From Dipteronia dyeriana (Eukaryota; Streptophyta; Magnoliopsida; Sapindales; Sapindaceae): a stretch of DNA of 64,000 nt. How positions within the stretch are numbered: position 1 is the stretch's first letter; every line of letters begins with the position of its first letter. The notes under the pieces were generated by a model that was not told where the DNA came from, searched no databases, and worked only from the letters and a program-made list of their open reading frames with translations. A program made the position numbers and the translations under genes. Location of the stretch: the NCBI GenBank assembly GCA_032871835.1, contig CM065297.1, positions 90,913,052-90,977,051 of the forward strand, given 5' to 3'. Of this stretch, positions 51,940-62,787 are shown piece after piece.

Positions 51940-52996
51940 TGGTCTGTTCGGTAACATTTTCGTTTTCTATTTTTTTGTTTTTTGTTTTTGTTTTCTATTT
52001 TCTATTTTTCGAGTTTGAAAACATATCTGGTAGCAATTATTGAAAACAATATTCCAAAAATGAAAATATTAAAAACGCGTCTGGTAGTATACTTAATATT
52101 AAATCAGTAAGTACACAACAACAATCAACGATAATATTAATATTATTAAAAAATGGTTATAACACCTAATAAAATTATATTGATGATTACCATACAAATA
52201 GAGTTTAATTAATTATAATGTTTATATATTATTATAGTCATTCCATAATTGTAATGCGATCTCATTCTTAACATGATTTATCTATGTCATGTTATCTTGA
52301 GACATGTTCAAATTGAAATTACTGTTTACATTTCTTCCTCAGTAATCATATCTTTTAGTTCAAATTCTCTTAATATACAATTGGAATCAATCGTTGCCTA
52401 TGTGGCGGGGTACATGTTTGGTATATTGAATATAATTAGTAAGTGAATATATGTTGAAAGTAAGATAAATTATATATCCATCTACACCAATAAGTTGTCG
52501 GTTAGAGTCTGTCATCCTCCTCAAATCCTAAATTAGTGTAATATTAAAAAAAATGAAAAGTTTAGATGGATGAAGTCTAATAATAATAATATTATTATAG
52601 GTAAAATGTAATTTAATATTATTATTATGTCATGGGTAAATAAAGATAATTCTATAGCATTTCAATTATCTATTTTTTGTTGTTGAGAAATTAAATTATC
52701 TGTTAATAATGTAATTTTTTTTTTTTATAAAAATAAAAATAAACATAAAGCAACGAAACATCATAGGTTGCTAATATACAACCGATCATTTAATGTGTGG
52801 ACCCCTTAAAAATGAAATTAAAATTTTGAAAACACAAATAAATTGTTTTAAATGACGTGACTTTTTATGTGTTAATCAGTAAAAACAAAATTTAGTGTTT
52901 TCTTTATTTCTTTCGCATGCCGAATGTGTTTTCTTTTTTTTTTCTTGGTTCAAAAAACGAAAAAAGCAGCTCTCGAGAATGATACTGAACGCCCCC
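51940..52996. mobile_element. Tourist-like (Harbinger) MITE
   Basis: About 1.06 kb. Termini GGTCTGTTCGGTAACATTTTCG and, inverted, GGGGCGTTCAGTATCATTCTCG agree at about 16 of 22. TAA flanks both sides (51937-51939, 52997-52999); the left TAA is shared with the adjacent Harbinger. Non-coding, AT-rich. Confidence 0.72.
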
Positions 52997-52999
52997 TAA

Positions 53000-54118
53000 C
53001 TCTACAACACAGCCCCAACTTTCTTATTTTCTCTCTATCGATCAGCCACCTATCGATCCGTCGTTCGACTTTGTTTTCTCTTGTCGGTGCCGCTCTTTCT
53101 GTTCTTCACACCAACACTGCTTTCTGACTTCCAAGCTGTTTCTCTTGTTATCTCTTTTCAGGTTTGAATCGTTTGATTTTTTATTCTGCAAAAATCTAAC
53201 ACAAGGGACTAACAGTTATAAAATCTTATGTATTACATGAATTCATTCTAATTTCCTTGAAAATCTTCTGTTACGTATTGTGCTTTTGATTTTCAATTTC
53301 TTTTCGTCTTTCAGTCTTTTTTAATTCTGAAGCGGGTCTTATTTTCTTGAGCATTCTCTCTGATTCTTTGAATCTCTATTCAATTTAGTTTTCAAATATT
53401 TAATTTAGCTTTTTCTATTGGATAGTTCTTGTTTTATAGTGCTTATATTTTTGATATAATCACACTCAAATCTCGACAGTTACTATTTCTCTGATAATTA
53501 CACTTTCTACTAATATTTATTTATTTATGGGTAAGATATAGTCATATAGAGTCAATGAATATGGTGTTAGTATTTTAGTATTTAGTTTTTGCTATTAGTA
53601 CATGTATTTCCAGTCTCCACACAGATTACCAAGGGATTCGTATATGTGTAGAGATATGTACATGATTGCTACTCTGTTGCTTTGGATTTTTAAGAAATTT
53701 TATCATCCGAACATCATATTAAACTGTTTAATTGTGTATGTTCATGTACATGTATCTCTGATGCTATGCTATGATCTTTAATGTTGCCTAAAATTGGATG
53801 TAGTATTTTGAAGTCTATAATAAGAAAACTGGATTATGGTGGGGTCACTTTGTTTTTTTTTTTTTACTTTATTTTAAAGTGCAGTGTGACCAAAACTATC
53901 TTTTAGTTTGATGATATTAATTCATTGTCTCGATTGATGTATTCATACTTTAATTAAAATTGTATGCCTTGAAGTTGGAATGGCTTAATATATATAAACA
54001 TCTTGTTTTTCATGAAATTGTAATATTTTTTAGGTGTAATTTGCAAACAGAAATTTTAAATTTACTTGTTAATGTAATAGTTGTGAAATTAAATTGTTTA
54101 TTGTGATTCTTTTTATAG
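53000..54118 (+). other. hAT transposase leader exon and intron
   Basis: 53000-53161 looks like a pyrimidine-rich 5' leader. A GTTTGA donor at 53162 and a TTTTATAG acceptor ending at 54118, directly before the ATG, would define a 957-bp leader intron. Confidence 0.55.
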
Positions 54119-57040
54119 ATGGATGAACAATTGCCTTCAATCATTGGTGCGAAAAGAGAAAGACTGAAAAAGGGTCCATCAAACGTGTGGTTATTCTTCA
54201 CTAAGTATGGTGACGGCAGCTGATGTAAGTGTAACTATTGTGGTAAAGATTATGTTTGTTCTAGTAAATCTTGTGGTATTACATCTTTATGGAACCTTAT
54301 AGAGTCAAAGTACAAAGTATATATGTGCAATGGCAGCGGAGGATAAACGGTAAAAAGTCTTAACCATGGGAACTCTAAATAATAACTTTGACTGTGATGA
54401 AGAAATTAAAAATGTCAAATCAAATCTTGTGGCTGTAGGGTTTGATAAGGAAAGGTGTAGAAATGCTTGTACTATATAGGATGATTATTGTGGATGAATT
54501 ACCTTTTTCTTTTATTGAGAAAGATGAGTTTAGAGATTTTTGTAGAGTTGCTTGTCCAAGGTTTATTCCTCCCTCTAGAAAAATACTTGTTAGGGATGTT
54601 TATCAACTTTATGTAGATGAAAAACTTAAACTCAAAAAGTATTTCATTGAAAAATCATCAGGAGTTTACTTAACCATTGACAATTGGACTTCAATTCAAA
54701 ATATCAATTATATGGTTATCACTGCTCATTTCATTGATTGTGAATGGAAGTTGAATAAAAAAATATTGAGTTTTGGTATGATTCCTGATCATAAGGGGGA
54801 GACCATTAGAAAATTGTCGAGTCATGTTTATTGGAGTGGGGGATTGAGAAAGTGTGTACAATAACTGTAGACAATGTCTATAGCAATAAAGTGACTATAA
54901 ATTATGTCAAAAGAAAGATGAGAAATTAGAATGAATCCGACCTTGTGTTAGGGTGATTTTTTTTGCATGTGAGATATTGTACTCATATAATTAATTTAAT
55001 TGTGTCTGAGGGATTGAAAGACATGAATTATTCTATTGTTTGTATTTGTAATGTGGTACAATATGTACGATCTTCACCCTCAAGACTTCAAAAATTTAAA
55101 ACATGTGTTGAGCATGAAAGAATTTAGAGTCAAAGCATTGTGGTTTTAGATGTGCCAACCATATGGAATTCCACCCACTTGATATTATTTACTGCTATAA
55201 AATTTCAAAAAGCATTTCATAGGTTACTGGAAAATGATGGACGTTATGGTTTGTACTTTTCTGAATTTGGTGATGGGAAGAAAAGTGTAAGATTGTCAAA
55301 GGATGATGATTGGAATAATGCTAAAGTGTTTGTCTAATTTTTGCATGTTTTTTACGACATCATTTTGAAATTTAGTGCTTCTTTATCTGTTAATTGCAAC
55401 TGAGTTAACTACACTGATTAGTAGTGGAGATTTTTTGTTATGTGAAATGGCGGTTGTTATGAAATCTAAGTTTGACAAGTATTGAGGTAAAATTGAGGAT
55501 GTTAATAAATTGTTGATAATTGCACTTGTTTTTGATCCGATATACAACTTAGATTATTTAAAATTTCACTTTGGTGATTTGTTTGATGATAGTAAGGCAA
55601 ATGAGATGACATATGATATTAAGGAGTTTTTTTATTAAACTTTATGAGTTTTACAAATGAGCTGATAACATTTCAAGTAGTTATCAAGTTTCTTGCTCCA
55701 TTTCTTTGGCAAATAAGGGTGGTGTGGGCAGGGGCGCAAGATAAAAATTAAAATTGTAGGTCACACAATCTTCAAATAATATCAATAAGAATCTCATACA
55801 AGAAAAAATGTGGAATCCCGCATATGATACTTTTCAATAAAAGGTGATACCGTTCGGTGTTAAAAGTAATGATACAAATAAATAAATAAAATAGACATTA
55901 ACTAATTAAAATGTAACACATTTATTTTATATCTAGAAAATTATTTATAACTAAATCAATCTAATTTTCTTCATAATTTTCATTTCAGTTACATCATTAT
56001 AGAGTGTATGAGAAAACATATGAAAATAATATTTTAATAGTTTTTGACTTATAAAATATAAATTTCAGTAACTTAATTAAAATATCATTATACCATTGGT
56101 ATATTTAATTCATAATTATTTACATATTTGTAATTTAATTTTATAATATTCATGTCATTCCAAATTAACTTATATTAATTTTGAACAAAAGTTAAATAAT
56201 AAACTAATAAAATAAATTTATTAAAATCATAGTAATAATTAATCTAGCAAAATAAGTAATATATGTAGTTGCTATAAGAGTTCAATATTTATTTAGATTG
56301 TATTAGAGAGTTTTTTTTTTAAAAAAAATATTATATATATATATATATGTAATGCATATTAGATTAGGTAATAATGTAAGAAATAGTAGGAAATTAAAAT
56401 ATTAATGAACCGGTTTTGTTTCCTCTTTTCATGGTCAATAGATTTATGGAAACAAAAGTTATTAATTAATTCATATTATTAAAATAATAATGGAACAAAA
56501 TAATATTATATACACATATATCACATTTTATGTACAATATATATATATATATATAGGTTTACATTTTAATTTATATATAATAGATTTTTTTTAGCGCCCC
56601 CCCCCCCCTCACATTCACCTATGGGTGTGGGAAAATCAAATGAAATTTCAGATTTTCATTTGGAAAGACTTAAGAAGTTTAAAAAAATGAAAGAGAAGAA
56701 GGAAGTTTACTTAAAAGATGAACTTGAGAGGTATTTGATAGAGTTCAATGAAAATCTAGATGATGATAACTTTGATCTCTTGAATCGGTGGAAAGTTAAT
56801 GGTTCGAAGTACAAGATTTTATCTCATATTGTAAGGGATATCTTTGTCATTTTGGTGCCTATAGTGGCTTCTGAGTCTACGTTTAGTACTGAAAGTTGTG
56901 TTCTTGACTCATTTAAGAGTCATTTGACTCCAAAGATGGTGGAGGAATTGATTTGTTTGTAAAATTGATTGCGAGCTTCTCATAATTGTTTTGATGTTGC
57001 ACCATCCACGAATGAGATGGATTTTTATGAAGCACTTGAA
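54119..57040 (+). pseudogene. hAT transposase (broken)
   Basis: ATG at 54119 begins MDEQLPSIIGAKRERL, followed by a BED zinc finger (SNVWLFFTKYGDGS, then CKCNYCGKDY) with an internal TGA. The catalytic-fold region includes GVYLTIDNWTSIQNINYMV and FGMIPDHKGETIRKLSSH (about 54655-54830), then LDVPTIWNSTHLIL (55140) and FDKY / LALVFDP-like segments near 55470-55560. The C-terminal dimerisation region (SHIVRDIFVILVPIVASEST) lies at 56815-56960. Multiple stops and frame changes occur, and an 895-bp element splits it at 55729. The product would have mobilised this hAT. Confidence 0.85.
55729..56623. mobile_element. Non-autonomous 8-bp-TSD element in the hAT transposase
   Basis: 895 bp flanked by perfect GGTGTGGG copies (55721-55728, 56624-56631). 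Starts CAGGGGCGC; a complementary GCGCCCCC run lies about 30 bp before the right end. Removing it with one TSD rejoins codons GGVG|KSNE of the transposase. AT-rich interior, no protein. Confidence 0.75.
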
Positions 57041-58482
57041 AAAGATAAACTATTCATTTGTTTTCATATAATTATGTTTAATGTTTAATATTTATTCTTT
57101 AATAATATTTGTTTTCTCATTTAAGTAGAGATTGAAATGACCACTTCTTCCGATGATATGGTTGAAGGTTGATATCATCTTTGATAAGGTAATTATTTTC
57201 CTTAATTTATTTCTTTATATACTTTTCTTTTGTTCACCTTACATAGAAAATTTAATATAAGAAAGAAAAGTGTTTTTACCTTTTTTTTGTTCTTTTTTAT
57301 CAATAGGATAGAATACTAATGGGAAAATGTTTAGATGTGACTCAAGGACAAATGTTTGGACCAAGTTCAATGAGAAATTGAATATTGTGTTATTTTTTCA
57401 TACTTTTTATTTGTTTTTAACTGTTTATGGATTAAAGTACATTTCAGTTTATTTTATGTTAAGTTCTAACATTGATGCATATGTTAAGTTTTAACATTGA
57501 TGCATATGAGATGATTGTATTATATTGGAAGATGATATTATATTAGTATTGATATTGTATAGAATCTTTAACATTTTCACTTAGTTGTATGTAACTGATT
57601 TCTTTTTTTTCCGTAATGACCAACCCGATCAACACAACTCAACCCAACCCAACATTATTGGGTTGGGTTGGATTGGGTTGAAAAATAATGTTAGGTTGAG
57701 TTGAATTTTTCTAACCCGAAATATGATTGGGTTGAAAAAATTTCAATCCAACCCAACCTAACCCGAAACCGTCCACCCTTATTTGAGGGAGTAGACAAAG
57801 GCCGAATGAAACCAGAAGTTTCCGACTTTTCATTTTACTGTCTCATATGATCCAGAGCATCTGTTGCGGATTCAACCATACTGCATGTTGCTCGATCTTT
57901 ACCAAACACTACTATCAATCGTTCATAGTGTAGGAATAGTCTATTAGCCGTATAATTCTTGTTGGGATGTTTTTACCACAACAAATAAATATTGTTAGAA
58001 CATTAAAACTATTATATATATAAAACTATTAACTGATTACGGGGCTCGTTTGAGATAATTTTTACTTTTACCCTTTGATAGTAGACTCTTACTGTTTGGA
58101 TACTGTTCAGAAGAGTTTTTGTTTCCATAAAAGCTTTTAAGATCGTTTGGTTGAAACATTTTAAATTGGCTTTTAGTTAAATATACCCATAATGCCCTCA
58201 TTTGAACAATAAATTAATAACATATGTAAAATTTGTTAATATTTACATGTTTTTTTAATTAAAATAATTAATCATTTTTTTACCATAATTGAAACAATTA
58301 ATAATGATACCGGTAGTCGTGTAACAATAATAATTTTTTCAAAAATAAACTCAATATGTAAATGAAAACGAAATGGTAAATGTATATCTTTTAATATGTA
58401 TATAATAGATAAAAGTAAATTAATTTGTTGACAAAGTCAAATAAAAAAATTAAAAAAAAATGCTAAACCGATTTTTTTTATT

Positions 58483-58849
58483 GGGAAATTATCATTTTGG
58501 TCTCTATGTTTTGGTCGATAATGACGTTTTTAAATGTCTTTCCATTTTTCATTGGGTGAACCCTATGTTTTAAAAAATACATCAATTTAGTCCCTTAGTC
58601 GGTCCATCGTTAGTCAAACTTAACAATTTTAAGGGTATTTTAGTCTTTAACCATATAACATGCCACGTGTCAAAAACAAATAGGAAAATTATCATTTTGG
58701 TCCCTTTGTTTTGGCCGACAATGACGTTTTTAACTGTTTTTCCATTTTTCACTGGGGTGATCCCTTTAGTCCCTTAATTGGTCAATCGTTAGTCAAACTT
58801 AACAATTTTAAAGATATTTTTTATCTTTAACCATATAAAATGTCACGTG

Positions 58850-58920
<71 letters not shown>

Positions 58921-60017
58921 TAACACAAAATAATGTTTTAAATTAATTTTAATATTTAATTAAAAATAATTTTATTTTTTAAAAACAATATAATTTTAAA
59001 ATCAACAATCAATATGGATCAAAACCTAAAAATTAAAATGAATCAAAATCCCTACCATTACATTAGTTCCACAAAATTCACAAATAACCTATTACACTAA
59101 CTAGTAACCCAGAAAAAAAAAATCATTGTCACAATCCCTACAAACCTAGGTTTGTGATGGTGGTTGCCTGAATGGTTTGGAATTGGGGTTTTAATGGAGG
59201 CTTCAAGAGATCTGGAATCAAGAATTATAAATATTTATTGAACAATTACTCCTACAATTAAAAAGTGATATTCCTTTTTTTATTATTATTTATGAATAAT
59301 ATGTAATTTGACCCTCTATTTGTTGATGATGATTAAAGAAGAAAATGGAGATATAAAATTTTCTTTAATTGATGATGACGACTGTTTTGTTGTTTCATCA
59401 ATAATGGAGATTTATTTCTCAGATATTTATTCTTAACATCAACATTTTTTTTTTGAGTTTGGCTTTGATGATATAGGTTTGTGTTCATGATATCCATTAA
59501 TGGAGATAATATAATGGTGAAGATCCATTTAAGTTTTTTTTTTAATTATTTCCATCTAATATTATTTTTCTATTTTTTGTTTTTCTCCTTTTTCATTTTT
59601 CGTTTTTCTTTTCTTTTCTTTTCTTTTTAAAAGAAAATAAATGACTAAGGTTAAAATAGTCATTCACCCTTTTCTATTTGGGTTGACTGTTAAAAAACTT
59701 GTTAGAGGGACTAAATTGATGTGTTTTTAAAAACATAGGGACAACCTAGTGAAAAATGGAAAGACAGTTAAAAATATCACTGTCGGCCAAAATATAGGGA
59801 TCAAAATGATAATTTCCCTATTTTGTTTTTTATAAATAAATGACTAAGGTTAAAATAGTCATTCATAATTTTCTGTTAGGATTGACCATTAAAAAACTGG
59901 TCAGAGGGACTAAATTGATGTGTTTTTAAAAATATATGGACCACTTAATGAAAAATGGAAAGACAGTTAAAAATGTCATCGTCGGCCAAAATATAGGGAC
60001 CAAAATGATAATTTCCC
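58483..60017. mobile_element. Mutator-like non-autonomous element with doubled terminal repeats
   Basis: 1,535 bp. Ends GGGAAATTATCATTTTGGTC and its inverse. A perfect 9-bp flank TTTTTTATT at 58474-58482 and 60018-60026 suits Mutator-like elements. The terminal unit of about 200 bp occurs twice in tandem at each end (starts near 58483 and 58683; ends at 59818 and 60017). A (TA)n run at 58851-58912 and an unidentified AT-rich core fill the middle. Confidence 0.78.
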
Positions 60018-60026
60018 TTTTTTATT

Positions 60027-61173
60027 TTACCAATTGCTGTCATCGTTACCACTCTCCTACCACAACCAAACATCAAAACAGATCTCCCAAAATCCACCAG
60101 TTTTTGTTTCATTTATTTTATTTTTGTCCTCTTCTGTTGTCACCGTCTCTTTCAATATTCTCAAGTACTATATATACTATTGCAATTGGTTCTAAAACTG
60201 AATGAGAAGGCTCTGGAAATTCTGGCCCTGCCAAAATCACTAGATTCTTGTACAGTTGCAAAAACTTGTATTCGAGCTTAACTTGTATTCGAGCTTAACT
60301 TGATCATTGAAGAAGGGAAACCTGGTAGAGAATTCATCAGATCAGCCTCTGTTGAAATTTTCTTTTTAGGTTTAAAAGATAACCAATTGTGACAGAACTA
60401 CAATGGTGGAGTTCTTTGAAATCATATCAATGGTGGAGTTTTGAGAGTGAATTGTTGGGTTTTTATGGAAATTACGTTTTTTTTTTGCAAAATCAAAGAG
60501 AAAGGATCTGAGTAGAATTTAGAATCAATTTCAGCTATGGTTCGTGGGGGTGGGAAAGTGAAAATTTTGAATTGTTATTTATAAAAGGTAAAATTGTCAA
60601 TAAGAAAGATTCATTAAACAAAATTTCAACTTCTTGGTCTTTTGGAAAGCGCATTTAATTTAAGCATGTTGGGCTTGACTTTCGACAATATAGCTTTTAA
60701 GATTCATAAGCTCTTTTGATAAATCATCCAAACAGGGTCTAAAGCCACTTTTGGGCTCCAATAGAGCTTTTAAGCTTTCTCTAAAAGCTTAGCTAGACAT
60801 GCTTACATATATAAAAAGAACTAATATAATCACTAGCCTTCAAAATATTCCTCTCTGACTTTATGACCATCAACAATAACACATTTGTCTAATTATGTTT
60901 ATCAAACATATCAAACTTTTCTATTGTTTAATAAAGTTTATACCATAAAAGAAAACTAATATATATATCAACAAAGCGAACAACAACAACAAAATATTTT
61001 ATCAACACAAATGCATGAATTTAGGCAATACCAACAACAAAATAATTTATTAACAAAGTTTAACACTGTATAGATCATCTCTCAAGTTTAACAGACAATA
61101 CAAATGTTTAACAATAACGAAAAAAAAACATAAATCTCTCAAGTTCAACAATAACGAAAAAAATAGAAATCTC
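60027..61173. other. Old Harbinger spacer
   Basis: AT-rich sequence between the Mutator-like element and the transposase fragment. Inverted AAGCTTTTAAG motifs near 58127 and 60765 hint at another old element around the Mutator-like insertion, but no boundaries could be set. Confidence 0.5.
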
Positions 61174-61955
61174 TCAAGTTCTCTTTGACATCCAAGCATC
61201 AAACATCTCTCTGGCTAGATCATCTATCCATTAACCCCGTTCATCACTTCCTTCAATGACATCAATATATTATAACTCATTTGGTAAGTCTTCCTCAATA
61301 GGTAAATCATCAAGTGTGACTAACGTGTATTCTTCAGGATCAACATCCATGTGCATCCTAAAACAATTATGCAACATAGCACAAGCTATGATCAATCGCC
61401 CTTGAAATCAAATTGGATAGAAAGAAGGACTTCGTAGCATAGCCCAACGTTTCTTCAAGAGACCAAAACACCTCTTAATAATGTTCCTGGCTTGTGAGTG
61501 CTTCATATTAAAATATTCTTCGTGATTCCTAGGTGCATGCTTAAAGTATTTCCATTCCTGTAAATGATACCTAGTACCACTACATGTTGTAAAGAAACCT
61601 TGACCGTTGGTATACCCCTCATAAGCCAAATAATAATTACCTATAATAACTACACGTATTAGTTCTCACCAACTAAATAGTAAGAGTAAGTTATTGTAAT
61701 TTTAAATACTATCTAAAATAAATACTATCTTACCAAATGAGGCTTTTAATCCATTATATCTAGTAATGACATCTCGAAGAATTCTAGAATCGGTAGATAA
61801 GGCCCCCCAATCAGATAAGACATATACAAACTTTAAATCACGAGTGCATACACCTAATACATTGGTTATCATATGTACCTTTTCTTGTTCGATACTTGGG
61901 TTTATCGGACTCAGCTGCGGCTGGTGGATATGTGTTTGTGTGAGAGATGACTGCT
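61174..61955 (-). pseudogene. Old Harbinger DDE transposase fragment
   Basis: Minus-strand reading gives PKYRTRKGT, TNVLGVCTRDLKFVYVLSDW, DSRILRDVITRYNGLK, then a GTAAG donor with a short intron. After the acceptor: NYYLAYEGYTNGQGFFT, RYHLQEWKYFKHAPRNHEEY, IIKRCFGLLKKRWAML, LIIACAMLHNCFR and a tail ending WMSKRT with TGA. This matches DDE_Tnp_4. The second Asp position reads Tyr (AYEGY) and the Glu position reads Lys (IIKRCFG). The IDGTH part is missing, cut off at the hAT terminus at 61959. Confidence 0.85.
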
Positions 61956-61958
61956 AAT

Positions 61959-62140
61959 TAGGGATGTCAATTATACCCAGACCCACGAGTACCGAACCGA
62001 ACCCGAACCTCATGGGTCGGGTATGGGTCCTCACTTTAGGGTCGTGGGGCGAGTCTGGGTCTAAAATAATAGACCCGATTCGGGTTCGGGTCGGATTCAG
62101 GTTTGAGTCAAAAACCCGGACCCGTGGACCCGTTTATTAC
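61959..62140. mobile_element. hAT-type terminus
   Basis: Starts TAGGGATGTCAATTATACCC and carries dense ACCCG/CGGGT subterminal repeats, like the left end at 23603. Only one end is seen; the other may lie past the copia element or outside the window. Confidence 0.6.
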
Positions 62141-62330
62141 AAAATGTTGTCATTTTATATACAAAGAACTCGTTAAACCTAAATTCTTATTTTCTTCTTC
62201 TTGCAGCTGTATACAACACACAACACTATTCACTACATCAGTTTCTTTTCTTATTCTTGCAGCCACATTCATCACTCCATCAGTCTTCTTCCCACCTTTC
62301 GACTTCCACAAATCACACTTTGGACGACCT
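62141..62330. other. Spacer before the copia LTR
   Basis: Short pyrimidine-rich sequence, possibly hAT interior. Nothing recognised. Confidence 0.5.
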
Positions 62331-62695
62331 TGTTGTGGATGTATCGGCTTAGGAAATATGCACAATCAAACACACAAGAAAAAAGAAAATAAGAGGCACG
62401 ATATTTAACGTGGTTCAACGTAAGCCTACTTCCATGGAGCGCACCTGCACTCAACTTCCACTATGAAATCGGTGCTTATAATAGCGAAACAATATCTCTC
62501 TCCTTACGGCTCTCAATATTCTTTTCTCCCCTCTCTATGTAGCACACATTACATATAAGAATTGCAGGAGTATTTATAATAAAGTCTAGCCTAAAGCTAA
62601 TAAGAATTCTTTTCCTTAATAAAACAATAAAACACTTCTAAATGAATAGAGAACCAATCCTAAACATAATAGGATTCACGCTTCACAACTCAACA
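62331..62695 (-). repeat. 3' LTR of the right-hand copia element
   Basis: 365 bp, in element orientation starts TGTTGAGTTG and ends CACAACA. A minus-strand TATAAATA candidate lies at 62571-62578. GACCT follows the outer end as a potential target copy; its partner is outside. Confidence 0.88.
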
Positions 62696-62787
62696 ATCTC
62701 CCACTTGAAGACTGAAACTATAGTAGACTTCTTCTTCCTTCCTCGATGACTAGTGGACAGGTATGGTGAGATCATCCTCCTCTGTCT

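Larger units (their letters stand above)
43625..57780 (+). mobile_element. hAT (Ac-like) transposon carrying nested insertions
   Basis: Termini TAGGGTGGGC and, inverted at the other end, AAGGGTGGAC, with ACCCGACCC/CCAACCC-type subterminal repeats. A perfect 8-bp duplication ATTTGAGG lies at 43617-43624 and 57781-57788, the hAT hallmark. Without nested elements it is about 3.95 kb, normal for an Ac-like element, and encodes a broken hAT transposase. Confidence 0.9.
36486..57990 (-). pseudogene. MYB/SANT-like Harbinger ORF1 C-terminal part, split by two transposons
   Basis: Read on minus: 57990-57789 gives LFLHYERLIVVFGKDRAT and DALDHMR. 43624-43433 gives KRKRNAILTAADIIDVFEKS and NIAKLIEAITGGDAMTHLG. 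36631-36486 gives LEGMCLDHMQ and FYKPDFVKEILEK, then TGA. The FGKDRAT motif and the order match the plant MYB/SANT-like protein family linked to Harbinger ORF1, which helps the transposase bind and enter the nucleus. The frame is in register across both insertions once one TSD copy is kept. Stops follow HMRQ, SDQKT and QLHV. The DNA-binding N-terminus was not found. Confidence 0.75.
35695..61955 (-). mobile_element. Old PIF/Harbinger-like element, heavily interrupted
   Basis: Inferred from a minus-strand transposase fragment (61174-61955) and a minus-strand MYB/SANT-like ORF1 whose pieces lie at 57789-57990, 43433-43624 and 36486-36631. A possible left terminus starts GGGTGCATTTGGCACGGGG at 35695. 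Removing the LARD, the hAT and the Mutator-like element leaves about 3.7 kb, a normal Harbinger size. The right terminus is not seen; it is replaced by a hAT end at 61959. Boundaries are tentative, the coding fragments are not. Confidence 0.55.

Noticed and set aside
58030..60800. A larger element around the Mutator-like one
   Set aside because: Inverted AAGCTTTTAAG and GTTTGGAT motifs occur at both sides, but I could not set termini or a TSD.
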